Assembly (NCBI GenBank): GCA_963930775.1
Contig: OZ005703.1
Span: 2,604,001 to 2,668,000, forward strand
Length of the DNA stretch: 64,000 bases
Direction: 5' to 3'
DNA from: Cliona cf. orientalis
Taxonomy: Eukaryota; Porifera; Demospongiae; Clionaida; Clionaidae
Positions 56,301 to 64,000 of the stretch are shown here, one piece after another. Made by a program: the position numbers and the translations under genes. A model generated the notes under the pieces. The model was not told the origin of the DNA, searched no databases, and saw only the letters and a list, made by a program, of their open reading frames with translations. How positions within the stretch are numbered: position 1 is the first letter of the stretch; every line of letters starts with the position of its first letter.

Positions 56301-59300
56301 TAATTTTATATAGTAAATTGAGTGCATGATGACTAATTTAATACAAGGAATCTCACTTTGGAAATACACGACATAAACGAGATACATAATACATGTAGCT
56401 ACTAGAGTGGTAACAGATATAGACACATGCATAAAATAATTAATTATATTGAAACCCTGCAGCATGCTAGGGTTTTGGTTTAGCTTTTAGAATACATTTT
56501 GATTGTTTCCTTCCTTCTTATGTTGGTTCTTTTTATTTTCCACTCCCTTTCATCTCTAAATTTTGCATCCTTAGAAGAATCTCCTTGACTGTGTTCAAAT
56601 CATTTCCTATTCCTTCAACAACTTGATTAGTTTTGCTAATTGTCAGCTTTAGCTCATCCATTTCCGCTTGAAGTATTGTCTTGACCAGAGCAACTCTATA
56701 GTCTAATTGCTGTACTTGTCTGTCTATATCAATCTTCCTCACACAAAGATCACTCAATTGCTCTTTGTGTAAATCTTGACTGCAGCTAAATTCTGAATGC
56801 CATGCCTGGTACCAATAAGCATGTACTACGCCGCCAGCCACCAGAAAGAAAAACAATATCAACATCCAGATGTGCTTTTTTGATTGCTGATTTTGTTTAG
56901 AACCTAGTTGTTGGACTTGCTGCGACTGCCTAGTGAGCTGTTGCTGTTCTACATCCTTTACCTTTCCCTGCTGTGTTAGCTTTTCTTTCATTTTTCTGTC
57001 CTGTTGAAGTACCTTCAATTGCTCTTTCATAGCATATATTTCATCACCTTTTTGGGATAAGCAATGCTGTACGAACTTGGAAAGAAGAGATAGATGGGTA
57101 CCCATTGCCTTACTCATATGCATATCTAATTCAAGCCGTGATCCCTGAAAATCACAACCCACATACTGATATTCACATTCCATTTCATGTTGAGGACAAC
57201 TGCTGCTCGAAATATTATGGTGTACCGTCGGCTGACATTGACACTGATGTGATTGGACGGCCTCACAATGAACCTTCTGAAATTGATATCCAGTCAGTAG
57301 ACCGTCTGTAGTAGATTGCTGGTTACGATGATTCTTCACTGCCTCCCTGAGCCCTCCAGTACACTCACAGCCCTGTTCTTTGCATGTACAATGTGGATAC
57401 CAATCCTTCCCAACGGCTGTTTAAGATGCTTATCGTCAACTAATTGTGTCTTCTGGGTACACAGCGGACATGACTTTTTACCACTCTCAATTTGATCGAT
57501 ACAGGCAGCACAAACACTATGCCCACAACACGCTGCTAACTTGGGGTCACAGAGAACATTCAAACACACTGGACATTCAACCTCAGTTTCTTCAGGAGAC
57601 TGATTGTCTCGGTAGCCTCTTCTTGGATTCTGAACAGCCATCTTTACTTCTTTTAACAGTAAACTAAATCCGTCTACAAGAAGGCGTGATTTTTGGAACA
57701 TAATAGTGATCCACTGGCATGTCACAAGACTAAGTATTCATATCATCTTACACTTGTTATTCCATTAAATTAAATTTTTATTGTAAGTGATCTCAAGATA
57801 TCAATAGTTATTACGTCTGCACTTGTGCATAATACACATGCAGTCCCATGATCATACATGTATTTCTTAGACGATACAAGCACTGCTGCACGTGATTGTT
57901 GTATATTTGGCATTTACATGTAGGAACCCACCAAGCAGGGAATAGCTTTATGTACACAAGTGTATGTTCAGTTGAACAGTTGCCACTACTCTTACTAAGG
58001 GTGGACACAGGTCAGAGTGCTATTAAGCAAAGCAGACTGCCCTTTACCATGTTCTGCAACATTCTATTGAGCATGCACATTATTTTTTATGACATCCTGC
58101 TTGAGCAACTGTCCAAAAAAGTCATTAGCTTGCTTGTAGCTCCCCTTGCAAGATTTGAGAAGATGAAGTCAGAATCTACTACATGTACCTTCATGAGGAT
58201 AATGTCTTCTCACCAATTGAGTTGCTTGCCTATTAAACTGCAGGCCACTGAATGTAGATCATCACAAAAATATCCAGGTATCTGCCATGTTCTCGTCACT
58301 TATCGTGCACGCACACAATATAAATTTGCAATTCTTTTTAAATTAAAGGGGTTCATATAGCATCAGAAAAGCACACATAATAAAGACTATATACCATAAT
58401 ATTATCACGGTGAAAATTGCTTGACACAGTTAATAATACAGTTCAACTTCATCAGATTAACATTAGATTCTGTAAATTTTGGTCTGTTTCTACCAGTACC
58501 AAAGAATCCTCCCCCTCTGCATGCTACGTAGTAGCATCAGGTGAAATAGGGGAGTGGGCATATTATGTACAAAAAATAATATTATATGTGTGTGTAACAA
58601 CCGTTACCAATTAACCAGTGAATGCCACATGGATGAGCGATCCCATTAATCTCATTAAGAACACAAGCGCACTATAATTAACACGACATCAATGTGCAAA
58701 ACACAAATATTACATCAATACCAGGTGGCGGGTAATTTTCGTGGGTGCTTATTTCGTGGAAAGTCCGAAAAGGCCCTTCATGGTTTTATTTGTGACTAGC
58801 TAGTTCTATGGCTTATGGCACTAAGGCCCCTCTTCTTTGTGCACTCGGCCCTACAGTTCTGACCAATTCCGAGCCTTGTATTAGTAATTAAATTACTCAC
58901 AATCTATATACACATGCATGTACATAATTACATGTACGTACATGTTCATACATGCACACACAACATCCACCAACCTTGGTTCCATGCTGTGGAGGCTCCC
59001 TCAGTGCTGGGGTTCACCCATTCAAGAATTGAGAAACCCATATCCTGCGCTAAGGCACGGATGGTGGCTGTCTTACCACACCCAGGGGGACCTGACATCA
59101 GCAATATGGGGTGGCGAGCATGCTAAAACAAAGAGACACACCACATACCAATAACTCAGGAGAGCAATGCCTGATAATAATACTTTAGCATAGTCTACAT
59201 CCACTTATGTACTTGTGTTATATCTATCCATGACCCTTGGTTCTCAAAGCTAGGTATCTAGCTATGCAACTCTGCTTTTGAAGATACTGTACATCTGGCT

Positions 59301-61258
59301 TGGTAGATGTTTACAAATCTATAAACCTACCGACGAAAGAGCAAACTCGAGCCATTGCTGTACCTCACCAACTTTCTTCTTGTGTACAGCAAGATCGGCC
59401 TAGAATATCAAGAATATTATACCAGCACTTATAGCTGGAGGATATCATAAAATGGCTACGTGGCAAACACACTCACAGCAGCCATTGGCTTGTGCTTATC
59501 CACCCAAGGAGCATCATCACCACCAGGGAGGGTACCTGCATGCAATCCAAAGAAAGCACTCAGACTTGGTAAAGGGTCATTAGATCATAGCTGTAACAAA
59601 TACTGCAATTTGATTGGCTACTGACAAGTATCTATGTCTCATACACATGTAGTCACCTACAAGATTTTCATAGTCACCTACAAGTTTTGCCCTCTGGCTC
59701 TAACAATACAAAACTATATGATCTATACTTGTTAGACGCTGTTTAGTCGGTTTCTATGTGATTTAGAAGACCTCAGGGCTCCCATAAGAACTCTTGCTTC
59801 GCTCGGGATTCTATGTAGAGTCCTTTGGTCTTCTAAATCACATAGAAACCTCCTAAACAGTGTCTAACTAATATATAGAAGCATTTATCACACACCAGGG
59901 TGAACCTAACCCCAAATCAAACACCAAGAGCAACTCACCAGCAGTCAGAGGTGAGACAGAGTTCTTAGACCTCGAGCTTGAGTGGGAGTCACTGCTACCA
60001 GTGCTCTCGTTAGCCTTTACCCTACGGACAGTCTTTCTGGGTTTATGTGTGGCGGTAGGTGGAGGGAGGGAGTGGGAGGAGGTGAGAGAGGGGGGAGGTC
60101 CACTGGTACCCTGGCTACTGTCCAATGACTGGCTGCTCTTACTGAGAGCTGAGGACATCCAAGCAGACAGCGTCTACGGGAAAAGCAAGTAATCACAAAA
60201 ACGTGTATGCAGCAACAATCCAGTTCCATTCCCAATGTTTCAATCTTGCTTGAGTGGAACAGAATTGGCCATGGAATAAAAATTAATATAATGCACATAC
60301 CGTATCCGATCTAATTAACGCGCCATGAAAAAATAATTACGAGTGCTGGATGGCATGCCATTAGAGCGTGAAAATTATCCTTCGCAACCAGGTGGCGCAC
60401 AAAATTTGTACACAAAAGTATAGGTACGCGTGGGTGGGCGCATTTAAATAGCGCGAAAATTACACTTCAGGCCATGGTGGCACATCTATTAGAGAGGCGC
60501 GTTAACCAGATCGGATACGGTACACATGCATACCCACAAAATTAGTATATGGTTGGCAGTACTATGGTATCCATGGTGGCAAATAGCGGCTCAGTAATAG
60601 TCAGTTAGGAATAGGACAAGATTTTTTTATACATGTACTTCAGAACTACACTTTAGGCATGTTTGAAGTAGCCTCATCCCCAGGCCACTCCCACGTGTAG
60701 CATTGAAAATGTGGGAGTGGCCTGGGGACGAGGCTATGCTTGAAGCACTATAATATACAGTGTAGTCCACTTAAATCGAATCTTGAAATCCATGAGAAAT
60801 ATTTGAATTAAACGAAAATTACAGAGATCCATATAAACCAGCAGACCCTGCAATGCTTATTAGTGGAGCATTCAGCCACATACGAAGCTTTAGAATTGTT
60901 GTGAGAGTGATTTAGGTAATAGATACTTATAAGCGGATTTGAATTAAGTGGACTACACTGTATCTACATGTACATGTAAATCCATGCTTGGAGGGAATGG
61001 TATGCCTGGCAGCCCTGGCCTACGTTCGTATTTGATTAATCAAAAGCAGGTAAGATGTTGAATTATTGAGGGATTAATTTCTAATGTAGTTAGTATTCAC
61101 TTCATAGTTTGCACGTGATTACAGGGCTGGTATGTCAGTACCCACCAATCAGATGGTAAAAAACATCAAGTTGAAATTTTGTCACGAATCACGAATGAAA
61201 TGCTTATATAACTAAAACTTGCACAATAGATCTATATACTTACCCGACCCTTTTTCAT
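37723..61258 (-). CDS. RAD17: RAD17 checkpoint clamp loader subunit, 19 exons, 723 residues
   Basis: RAD17 replaces RFC1 in the clamp loader that places the 9-1-1 ring at damaged DNA for ATR signalling in the nucleus. Exons, 5' to 3': 61244-61258, 59939-60173, 59477-59535, 59331-59399, 58975-59122, 47216-47391, 46849-46901, 46325-46450, 44742-44983, 44284-44502, 43842-43924, 43253-43345, 42662-42724, 42100-42231, 41716-41768, 41215-41257, 40125-40176, 39710-39754, 37723-37988. All junctions are GT-AG, every phase matches, and the total is 2172 nt (723 codons plus stop); human RAD17 has 681 residues. The Walker A motif GPPGCGKT is at 137-144. The most distinctive matches are DSALFLFRALGKILYCKR and HSNRS...WRPLHKPQW. 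Exons 1, 15 and 19 are the least certain. Intron 5 (about 11.6 kb) contains other genes. Confidence 0.93.
38041..38765. repeat. Pyrimidine-rich tracts in RAD17 intron 18
   Basis: ccctccctcc tracts at 38046-38120 and a longer (ccctct)n run at about 38625-38765. They create spurious Arg/Glu-repeat frames on the minus strand. Confidence 0.8.
39227..39358 (+). CDS. Possible exon fragment within RAD17 intron 18 (opposite strand)
   Basis: After an acceptor-like CATTATAG a plus-strand frame reads CRKFEGKWYTDSTALQNTYK, then ASWNYADGKVAQYHRSKGHK, and stops. It reads like real protein, but I do not recognise the family and see no partner exon. It may be a pseudogene scrap. The antisense frame also stays open for a while, which weakens the call. 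Confidence 0.2.
   Translation, partial: RKFEGKWYTDSTALQNTYKGAASWNYADGKVAQYHRSKGHKAT
40083..43028. repeat. Simple repeats in RAD17 introns 11-17
   Basis: (GA)n at 40088-40113, beside the exon 17 donor; (CA)n at 40991-41043; (CT)n at 41331-41365; CT/CCCT-rich at 42270-42430; (CATA)n at 42894-42918; (CA)n at 43003-43026. All fall in introns. The Cys/Val, His/Thr and Arg/Glu frames across them are artefacts. Confidence 0.85.
46936..47165. mobile_element. Short inverted-terminal element, member 2 (RAD17 intron 6)
   Basis: It shares ordered motifs with 11900-12125: aaaaatgtcaccaagcccag, the ctatgtaatcatt core, aggacaaaac, and an end rich in gaaatttcc. It lies between RAD17 exons 6 and 7. Non-coding. 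Confidence 0.6.
47485..47678. mobile_element. MITE with TA flanks (RAD17 intron 5)
   Basis: The left end ctgtagatcgcaaaattttt and the right end gaaaatatcccaatctacgg are imperfect inverted repeats, flanked by TA at 47483-47484 and 47679-47680. About 194 bp. Its terminal pattern resembles the elements at 13009, 20034 and 60300. Confidence 0.75.
47683..49520. other. RAD17 intron 5, first gene-free part
   Basis: No firm feature. A plus-strand stretch at about 48642-48749 (TVANIIDAGGHHHLHCSAHW, ending near an AGG|GTATGT) could be an exon fragment but is unsupported. 49140-49500 is the 3' flank of the minus-strand TRAF gene. Confidence 0.4.
49521..50858 (-). CDS. Membrane-anchored RING/TRAF-type protein nested in RAD17 intron 5
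   Basis: Intact single-exon frame of 445 residues. RING: C25, C28, C40/C41, H43, C46, C49, C60, C63. TRAF-type zinc fingers fill about residues 86-175 (CPHREKGCKWTGEL; later CEYHYAGCDF). A coiled coil spans about 190-222. A transmembrane segment (SIIIASVLFAILLIFLNMW) lies at about 226-244. A MATH/TRAF-C-like domain lies at about 275-415 (YLLTLAVYSSETGSG, HDNILSWPFGGVVEVIL). A second hydrophobic segment (SSIIIVLIVSVVCTMLA) lies at about 425-441. The RING suggests E3 ubiquitin ligase activity. Two membrane passes would put RING and coiled coil on one side and the MATH domain on the other, unusual for TRAFs. It is on the same strand as RAD17 and has its own start; MASGRAYP at residue 3 is an alternative start. 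Confidence 0.9.
   Translation of the reverse strand: MKMASGRAYPVNFVKQPPKEIPAECPICLDVLCRPKMVSCCGHSFCAVCIGRETSSHKPCPLCGQKFTLTDNKWLERTLNGYKVHCPHREKGCKWTGELGQLKHHLNENPLPDKLFEGCQFQDIPCTLCPSYRCERQLMTHHVSSNCPNRDIKCEYHYAGCDFKKPKQQLELHMKDSVSLHLSLVSNSFSLKEKEVSKLKNDLIESKKTVNTLKTMLETQRKIVKSIIIASVLFAILLIFLNMWQIGSSMKEDVSTQLWASKPEVMNLNQRLDYPSLPVLIKYAELNKYGDHLLSTPFYTCTSESCTSGYLLTLAVYSSETGSGTNTHMSVFIHLLKGKHDNILSWPFGGVVEVILHYAGDQKGSCVIDFSKFSDIGSRVLNRTMSTGLGCHLSSHKDITMNDNKSLYFTIKVLSPGNSASYWMSSIIIVLIVSVVCTMLAKCIQ
50859..51779. other. RAD17 intron 5, gene-free part upstream of the nested TRAF gene
   Basis: Promoter side of the minus-strand TRAF gene. 51060-51200 is rich in gaaaattttc-type motifs and may be a decayed MITE. 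No other feature. Confidence 0.35.
52917..53990 (+). pseudogene. Aerolysin-like pore-forming protein, decayed tandem copy
   Basis: This is the unit-1 relative of the gene at 54910-55837. It is recognisable by shared stretches (VKVEGSVQHI, FLGTGGGGE, SYSHSWGEG), but the frame changes repeatedly: separate open pieces lie at 52930-53130, 53255-53449 and 53358-53549, and later pieces are also out of frame. Near 53753-53946 it carries about 190 bp absent from the other copy. The family (aerolysin/ETX-MTX2-type) inserts beta-barrels into membranes. This copy cannot make a full product. Confidence 0.75.
54910..55837 (+). pseudogene. Aerolysin-like (ETX/MTX2-type) beta-pore-forming protein, one frame break
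   Basis: The main frame 54910-55719 (269 codons) has the long alternating polar/hydrophobic strands of the aerolysin-type pore domain. These include a Ser/Thr-rich region (DTVTSSWNTQNTISVNQK), a glycine-rich turn (IGFLGTGGGGEIDFSYSH) and NQAVEVSLTASRGIMKVRVQ. A second frame (55616-55837) carries the C-terminal strands. The reading shifts between about 55650 and 55700, so the locus is broken by one indel or an assembly error. Either the ATG at 54910 or that at 54958 could be the start. No signal peptide is clear. Metazoan relatives are secreted or stored defence or digestive proteins. A donor-like CTTCAG|GTATG near 54657 may mark an upstream 5'UTR exon. It lies on the opposite strand to RAD17, inside its intron 5. 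Confidence 0.75.
56533..57725 (-). pseudogene. RING/TRAF-type membrane protein without MATH domain, one frameshift
   Basis: The first frame (57336-57725) holds a RING finger (C51, C54, C66/67, H69, C72, C75, C86, C89; ECPVCLNVLCDPKLAACCGH). The second (56533-57339 and a little upstream) holds TRAF zinc-finger pairs (QKVHCEAVQSHQCQCQ; CEYQYVGCDF), a coiled coil, a transmembrane segment (HIWMLILFFFLVAGGVVHAY) and a second coiled coil (DRQVQQLDYRVALVKTIL). The two are joined by a one-base shift near 57420. The likely start is MAVQNPRRGY at 57641, matching the start of the nested TRAF gene at 50858. There is no MATH domain; the C-terminus is a coiled coil instead. It is clearly a paralogue of the 49.5-kb gene with an exchanged or lost tail. 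The single shift may be an assembly error. Confidence 0.8.
57726..58974. other. RAD17 intron 5, last part, nothing recognised
   Basis: The 154-codon plus frame at 57896-58360 shows no domain and runs through AT-rich sequence; I do not accept it. 58730-58800 has gaaaattttcgtggg-type wording reminiscent of the MITE family but no clear ends. Confidence 0.4.
58975..61258 (-). CDS. RAD17: RAD17, exons 1-5 (N-terminus and Walker A)
   Basis: Exon 1 codes only MKKGR and ends CGG|GTAAGT. Exon 2 (TLSAWMSSALSKSSQSLDSS, Ser/Pro-rich, then basic KPRKTVRRVKANE) is disordered. Exons 3 and 4 give the family signature DDAPWVDKHKPMAA and ADLAVHKKKVGEVQQWLEFA; the human protein has PWVDKYKP and ELAVHKKKIEEVETWL. 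Exon 5 carries HPILLMSGPPGCGKTATIRA, the AAA+ nucleotide-binding loop, then FSILEWVNPSTEG. The assignment of the 15-nt first exon rests only on frame, ATG and donor; MSSAL in exon 2 is an alternative start. The first introns contain three TA-flanked or foldback elements. Confidence 0.9.
59731..59868. mobile_element. Foldback element in RAD17 intron 2
   Basis: The arm gttagacgctgtttagtcgg...gatttagaagac at 59731-59771 pairs with gtcttctaaatcacatagaa...cagtgtctaac at 59828-59868. The arms are about 40 bp and over 85% matched by eye. Non-coding. Confidence 0.8.
60300..60520. mobile_element. MITE with TA target site, CCGTATCCGATC ends (RAD17 intron 1)
   Basis: The termini ccgtatccgatctaattaac and gttaaccagatcggatacgg are inverted repeats, flanked by TA at 60298-60299 and 60521-60522. 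221 bp with internal copies of gcgcgaaaattac. Non-coding. Confidence 0.85.
60668..60736. repeat. Hairpin in RAD17 intron 1
   Basis: tagcctcatccccaggccac and its complement at 60717-60736 enclose a loop of about 14 bp. A partial copy of one arm (gtgggagtggcctggg) occurs at 45032-45050 in another RAD17 intron. Confidence 0.8.
60758..60960. mobile_element. MITE with CAGTGTAGTCCACTTAA ends (pogo/Tc1-like)
   Basis: The left end cagtgtagtccacttaaatc and the right end gaattaagtggactacactg are near-perfect inverted repeats flanked by TA (60756-60757 and 60961-60962). 203 bp. The CAGTGTAG start resembles pogo/Tigger-type termini in the Tc1/mariner superfamily (from memory). Confidence 0.85.
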
Positions 61259-61548
61259 AGCTGAGGTAGTGGGTGCAGCTGCAACAGTCAGAAGAGGAAG
61301 AAGATGGCTGGAAAAGGTCGTCGATGTGCATGCTTGTAGGTCAAAGGTCATCCCCGGCCCCCACTACATGTACATGTAGTACTGCGCATGCATACTGTAG
61401 CTGCATAATACATCTCAGTTTTTATTAAAACATAATTCAGTGTACTCACATGATCATATTAAACAAGCAAGTTGCATTATGAATCGTACTGCCTGAGACT
61501 ATATTGTTGCTCAGTGTAATTACAAACTGGATACTTTCCCACTATAAT

Positions 61549-61579
<31 letters not shown>

Positions 61580-61631
61580 CATTATTATGTACATTGACTA
61601 TACATGTAGTGTATCAGACTGCAAATCCAGC
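61259..61631. promoter_or_regulatory. Divergent intergenic region between RAD17 and the Ig-domain gene
   Basis: 373 bp between two divergent start codons, so it must hold both promoters. It includes a long AT palindromic run (ataataataatattattatt) at about 61546-61585 and, next to RAD17, a GC-richer 60 bp with a reading frame (MHIDDLFQPSSSSSDC at 61332) that I treat as 5'UTR. Confidence 0.4.
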
Positions 61632-64000
61632 ATGGCTTCTGCCAGGTTTATTTTCTTTTCTCTGGTGCATGTACTAGTCGTAAATTTTGTGGTGAGCCAA
61701 AACAGAATCATGTCACAAGGTAAGAATCTTAAACTAATGGGGGCTGGGGGCTAAAGAGAGCTGCTACAGTTGATGCTTACATACTATGAACAATACTCAG
61801 ATACAAGGATCGTAGTTAGCTAACTATGATCCCGGTATCCGAGTATTGATCATAGCTATAATTATAGCTTAGTGAATTAGAAATTGCCAACAATTATCAT
61901 GCTATAATGCATTGTATTATACTAGATCTCCAGCTAACTCTGATTGATCACAATTCTCAGCCGATGCAAAAGGTACCTCTTACTGTTAGTGTTCGAAGGA
62001 ACATCACCTTAGTTCCTGAGTACTCCTATGAAGTCAACTGCAATCATAGAAATTTAATGGGAGGATTCAGAGGAATACAAGGTATTTGGATTCATTTTGG
62101 CACACCAGTAACAGTACTAGTTCAAGAGCAGCTGTCAAACACTACTCTGGTAAATGTCTATGCTATGGAGGTGGATACAAACAATTGGAAGTTGGTCTTT
62201 CAACCATTTCAAGAATCAGACAGTGGGGTATACACCTGTAGAGATGGGGCTAGTAACAGCGTATCATTGGACATTAGACCAGGTATAAAGCCATTGGCTA
62301 ATTACTTATACTAAAAGTGGCTAGGCTATTCCGTGCATTTAATTTATTGTTTTTGATTGAAGAACTTTTACTGACACATAGGCAATCCCACGGTTTTATC
62401 CTCAGCTCCTGAACTAAGCTTCCGTCATGGAGCTCAAATAGGCAGTCGTCCAACTCTGGTAGCATTTGTATCAGGCAATCCTCAGCCCACTGAATCAGAT
62501 ATCATCTGGTATTTCAATAATCAGTCACTCCCCAGTAGTGACATCCTAGAAGATGGTAGTGAGCTTTTACTACCTCGCTACATTGGGTTAGAATTAGCGG
62601 GGAGATACACATGTCAGGTGACTACGTCTGCTGGGACAGCTTCCGATGACTTCTTATTCACCGTCACACGTGAGTACTACAATAATTCATCATGCAACAT
62701 GTGTATGTAGCAATTCTATGAATATTTCAGGTCAACCTAATGCTGTATTGTCCCCTATGGATGGCCAGCTAGTTGTAATTAATAATAGTGTGGCTATGCT
62801 AACTTGTTCAGACTCTGTAGGCATCCCTACCCCTTTATTCAACTGGACCTATGGGGGCAATCCCAGAAATAGAGTCATTGCAGGTACTGCATGTTATAAT
62901 ATTATTATACAGCTATATATGCATAACAAACAATAGTAACATTATCAGCAATTATGTACACAGATAATCATGTTATGATTATCAAGAGTACTAATGGGCA
63001 GTCTTCTTCATCAGTGCTGATTATTGATCCCATCCTTACCAGCGACAGTGGTAGGTACACTTGCAGAGCCTTCAACGATGCCGGACAATCTTTTCAAGAA
63101 ATTTATGTTGAAGTTCTGAGTCAGTGTAAGGTTGATTCATGGCAATCTTGAATGTTTAAGTGACTTTGAATTCCTTCTTTCCTTCATACACACTGTCATG
63201 ATCTCAGTGAAACCAAATCTCGAGCCATACCTATCATCCACTCCAGTACAAATCATACTGCAGGGGAGTAATGCTACATTACAGACCCTACTAGTGGATA
63301 CCAACCCCATGGATATTATCGTTCGATGGCTATAGGACCCTCCAGGGAACTCATTCCTGAAAGCCAATACGGCAGTTTTAATACCAATAATCGTACAGTG
63401 TACACAGTTACTGTGATAAATTTGACCTCGTCCAGTGAAGGTGTTTACACATGTGAAGTCGAAAACAGTATCGGAATATCCACTGTAAATTTCACGCTCT
63501 TTGTTATTGGTGAGTTATTAGTAAGCATTCATACATAAGGCATGAATATTCAATTAAGGAATGTGAATCACATGAATGAATATAATATACGCACGCCCAC
63601 AGGTGGTAAAACATTAACTACTATGGCCATGGGAAAATTAAATATTATGCTACTGCGAATACTATATAATATAGTCTCTAATAATAATGTGCATCCCAAT
63701 AATTATAATATTTTTTTGGTTTTATAGTGTTACCGTATTTACTAATAATAAAAATACGCATTAGCACAAGAAAATTCGCGTTCTAGGATTTTTCATAGTA
63801 CATCTTAATGAAGCGCGTGACTGTACCATTACCAGAAAATCGCACGAAATCTAAGTTAAAATCGTAATTATTTTTTAGATTATGTTCTATATTAGTTACA
63901 AGTTGAGCATAATGAAAATGTATTGGTAATATAATATACTGCATCTTGCGAATTATTTTTGAACATAATCTGTCATCTCCACCCATGCATTAGATATTAT
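61632..64000 (+). CDS. Immunoglobulin-superfamily protein, partial (runs off the window)
   Basis: Exons: 61632-61719, 61926-62282, 62382-62669, 62731-62883, 62964-63125, 63208-63509, perhaps another from 63603. All introns are 47-206 bp, GT-AG, in phase 1. Exon 1 is a signal peptide (ARFIFFSLVHVLVVNFVVSQ). Exon 2 is one Ig domain (EVNCNH ... ESDSGVYTCRDGASNS). Exon 3 is a second (GRYTCQVTTSAGTASD). Exons 4-5 together make a third (VAMLTCSDS ... TSDSGRYTCRAFNDAGQS). Exon 6 holds a fourth (SSEGVYTCEVENSIGIS), interrupted near 63328 by a stop that a one-base shift would bypass. The DxGxYxC motif is clear each time. It is a secreted or cell-surface adhesion or receptor-type protein; what follows the Ig domains is outside the window. 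Confidence 0.85.
61791..61848. repeat. 58-bp near-perfect palindrome in intron 1 of the Ig gene
   Basis: caatactcagatacaaggat and atcccggtatccgagtattg are complementary arms around gtagttagctaactatg. Probable small foldback element. Confidence 0.85.
63732..64000. mobile_element. Probable left part of another TACCGTA-type MITE, truncated by the window end
   Basis: taccgtatttactaataata followed by aaaatacgcattagcacaag and cgaaatctaag-type wording resembles the starts of the elements at 13009 and 60300. The right end is not inside the window, so this is tentative. Confidence 0.35.

Noticed and set aside
57896-58360. 154-codon plus frame in RAD17 intron 5
   Set aside because: The longest unexplained frame there, but no domain, no signal, biased codons and no splice context.
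1-64000. tRNA, rRNA or other classical RNA genes
   Set aside because: I looked for T-loop-like ggttcgaatcc motifs and conserved rRNA stretches on both strands and saw none; a covariance search would be decisive.

Overview
The window looks like nuclear DNA of a metazoan, most likely a demosponge (haplosclerid or Amphimedon-like; this is inference). It is AT-rich, its genes have small exons and many short GT-AG introns, and repeats with TA target sites are dense. The gene content also fits: RING/TRAF genes including membrane-anchored forms, an aerolysin-like beta-pore-forming pair, EGF and Ig-type exons, and animal-type RAD17 and CUTC. There is one run of 200 N (29481-29680).

Layout. 0-5 kb: repeat copy 1, then a two-exon TRAF gene (2990-4671). 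5.5-9.3 kb: decayed EGF-like exons, a hammerhead-like motif and hairpins. 9.3-16.7 kb: almost only repeats (TIR elements, palindromes, duplicated exon-like blocks). 16.7-18.5 kb: an exact 180-bp tandem duplication just ahead of a two-exon gene of unknown function. 19.5-25 kb: two more copies of the same composite repeat, a tiny two-exon gene and a broken non-LTR retrotransposon. 27.4-28.3 kb: a two-exon beta-trefoil (QxW) protein. 28.5-29.5 kb: a tandem repeat array ending at the N gap. 30-33.7 kb: a broken sulfotransferase divergent from intact CUTC, then a decayed ubiquitin-like/ADP-ribosyltransferase-like gene. 35.6-37.2 kb: an acidic, disordered, probably lipid-anchored protein. 37.7-61.3 kb: RAD17 on the minus strand; I assembled 19 phase-consistent exons into a 723-codon frame. 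61.6 kb to the end: a secreted or membrane Ig-superfamily gene that runs off the window.

The most striking arrangement is RAD17 intron 5 (47392-58974, about 11.6 kb). It holds two RING/TRAF-type genes on the same strand as RAD17 and, on the opposite strand between them, a tandemly duplicated aerolysin-like gene, one copy heavily decayed and the other with one break. The other RAD17 introns collect TA-flanked inverted-repeat elements and pyrimidine-rich tracts.

These genes do not form one pathway. CUTC (copper handling) and RAD17 (checkpoint clamp loading) are housekeeping genes. The TRAF, lectin-like, pore-former-like, ART-like and Ig genes are of the lineage-expanded recognition or defence type, and several are broken by frameshifts. 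Some of those breaks may be assembly errors rather than true pseudogenes. All intron-exon models come from reading frames, splice dinucleotides and remembered family sequences; no alignment software or RNA data were used.
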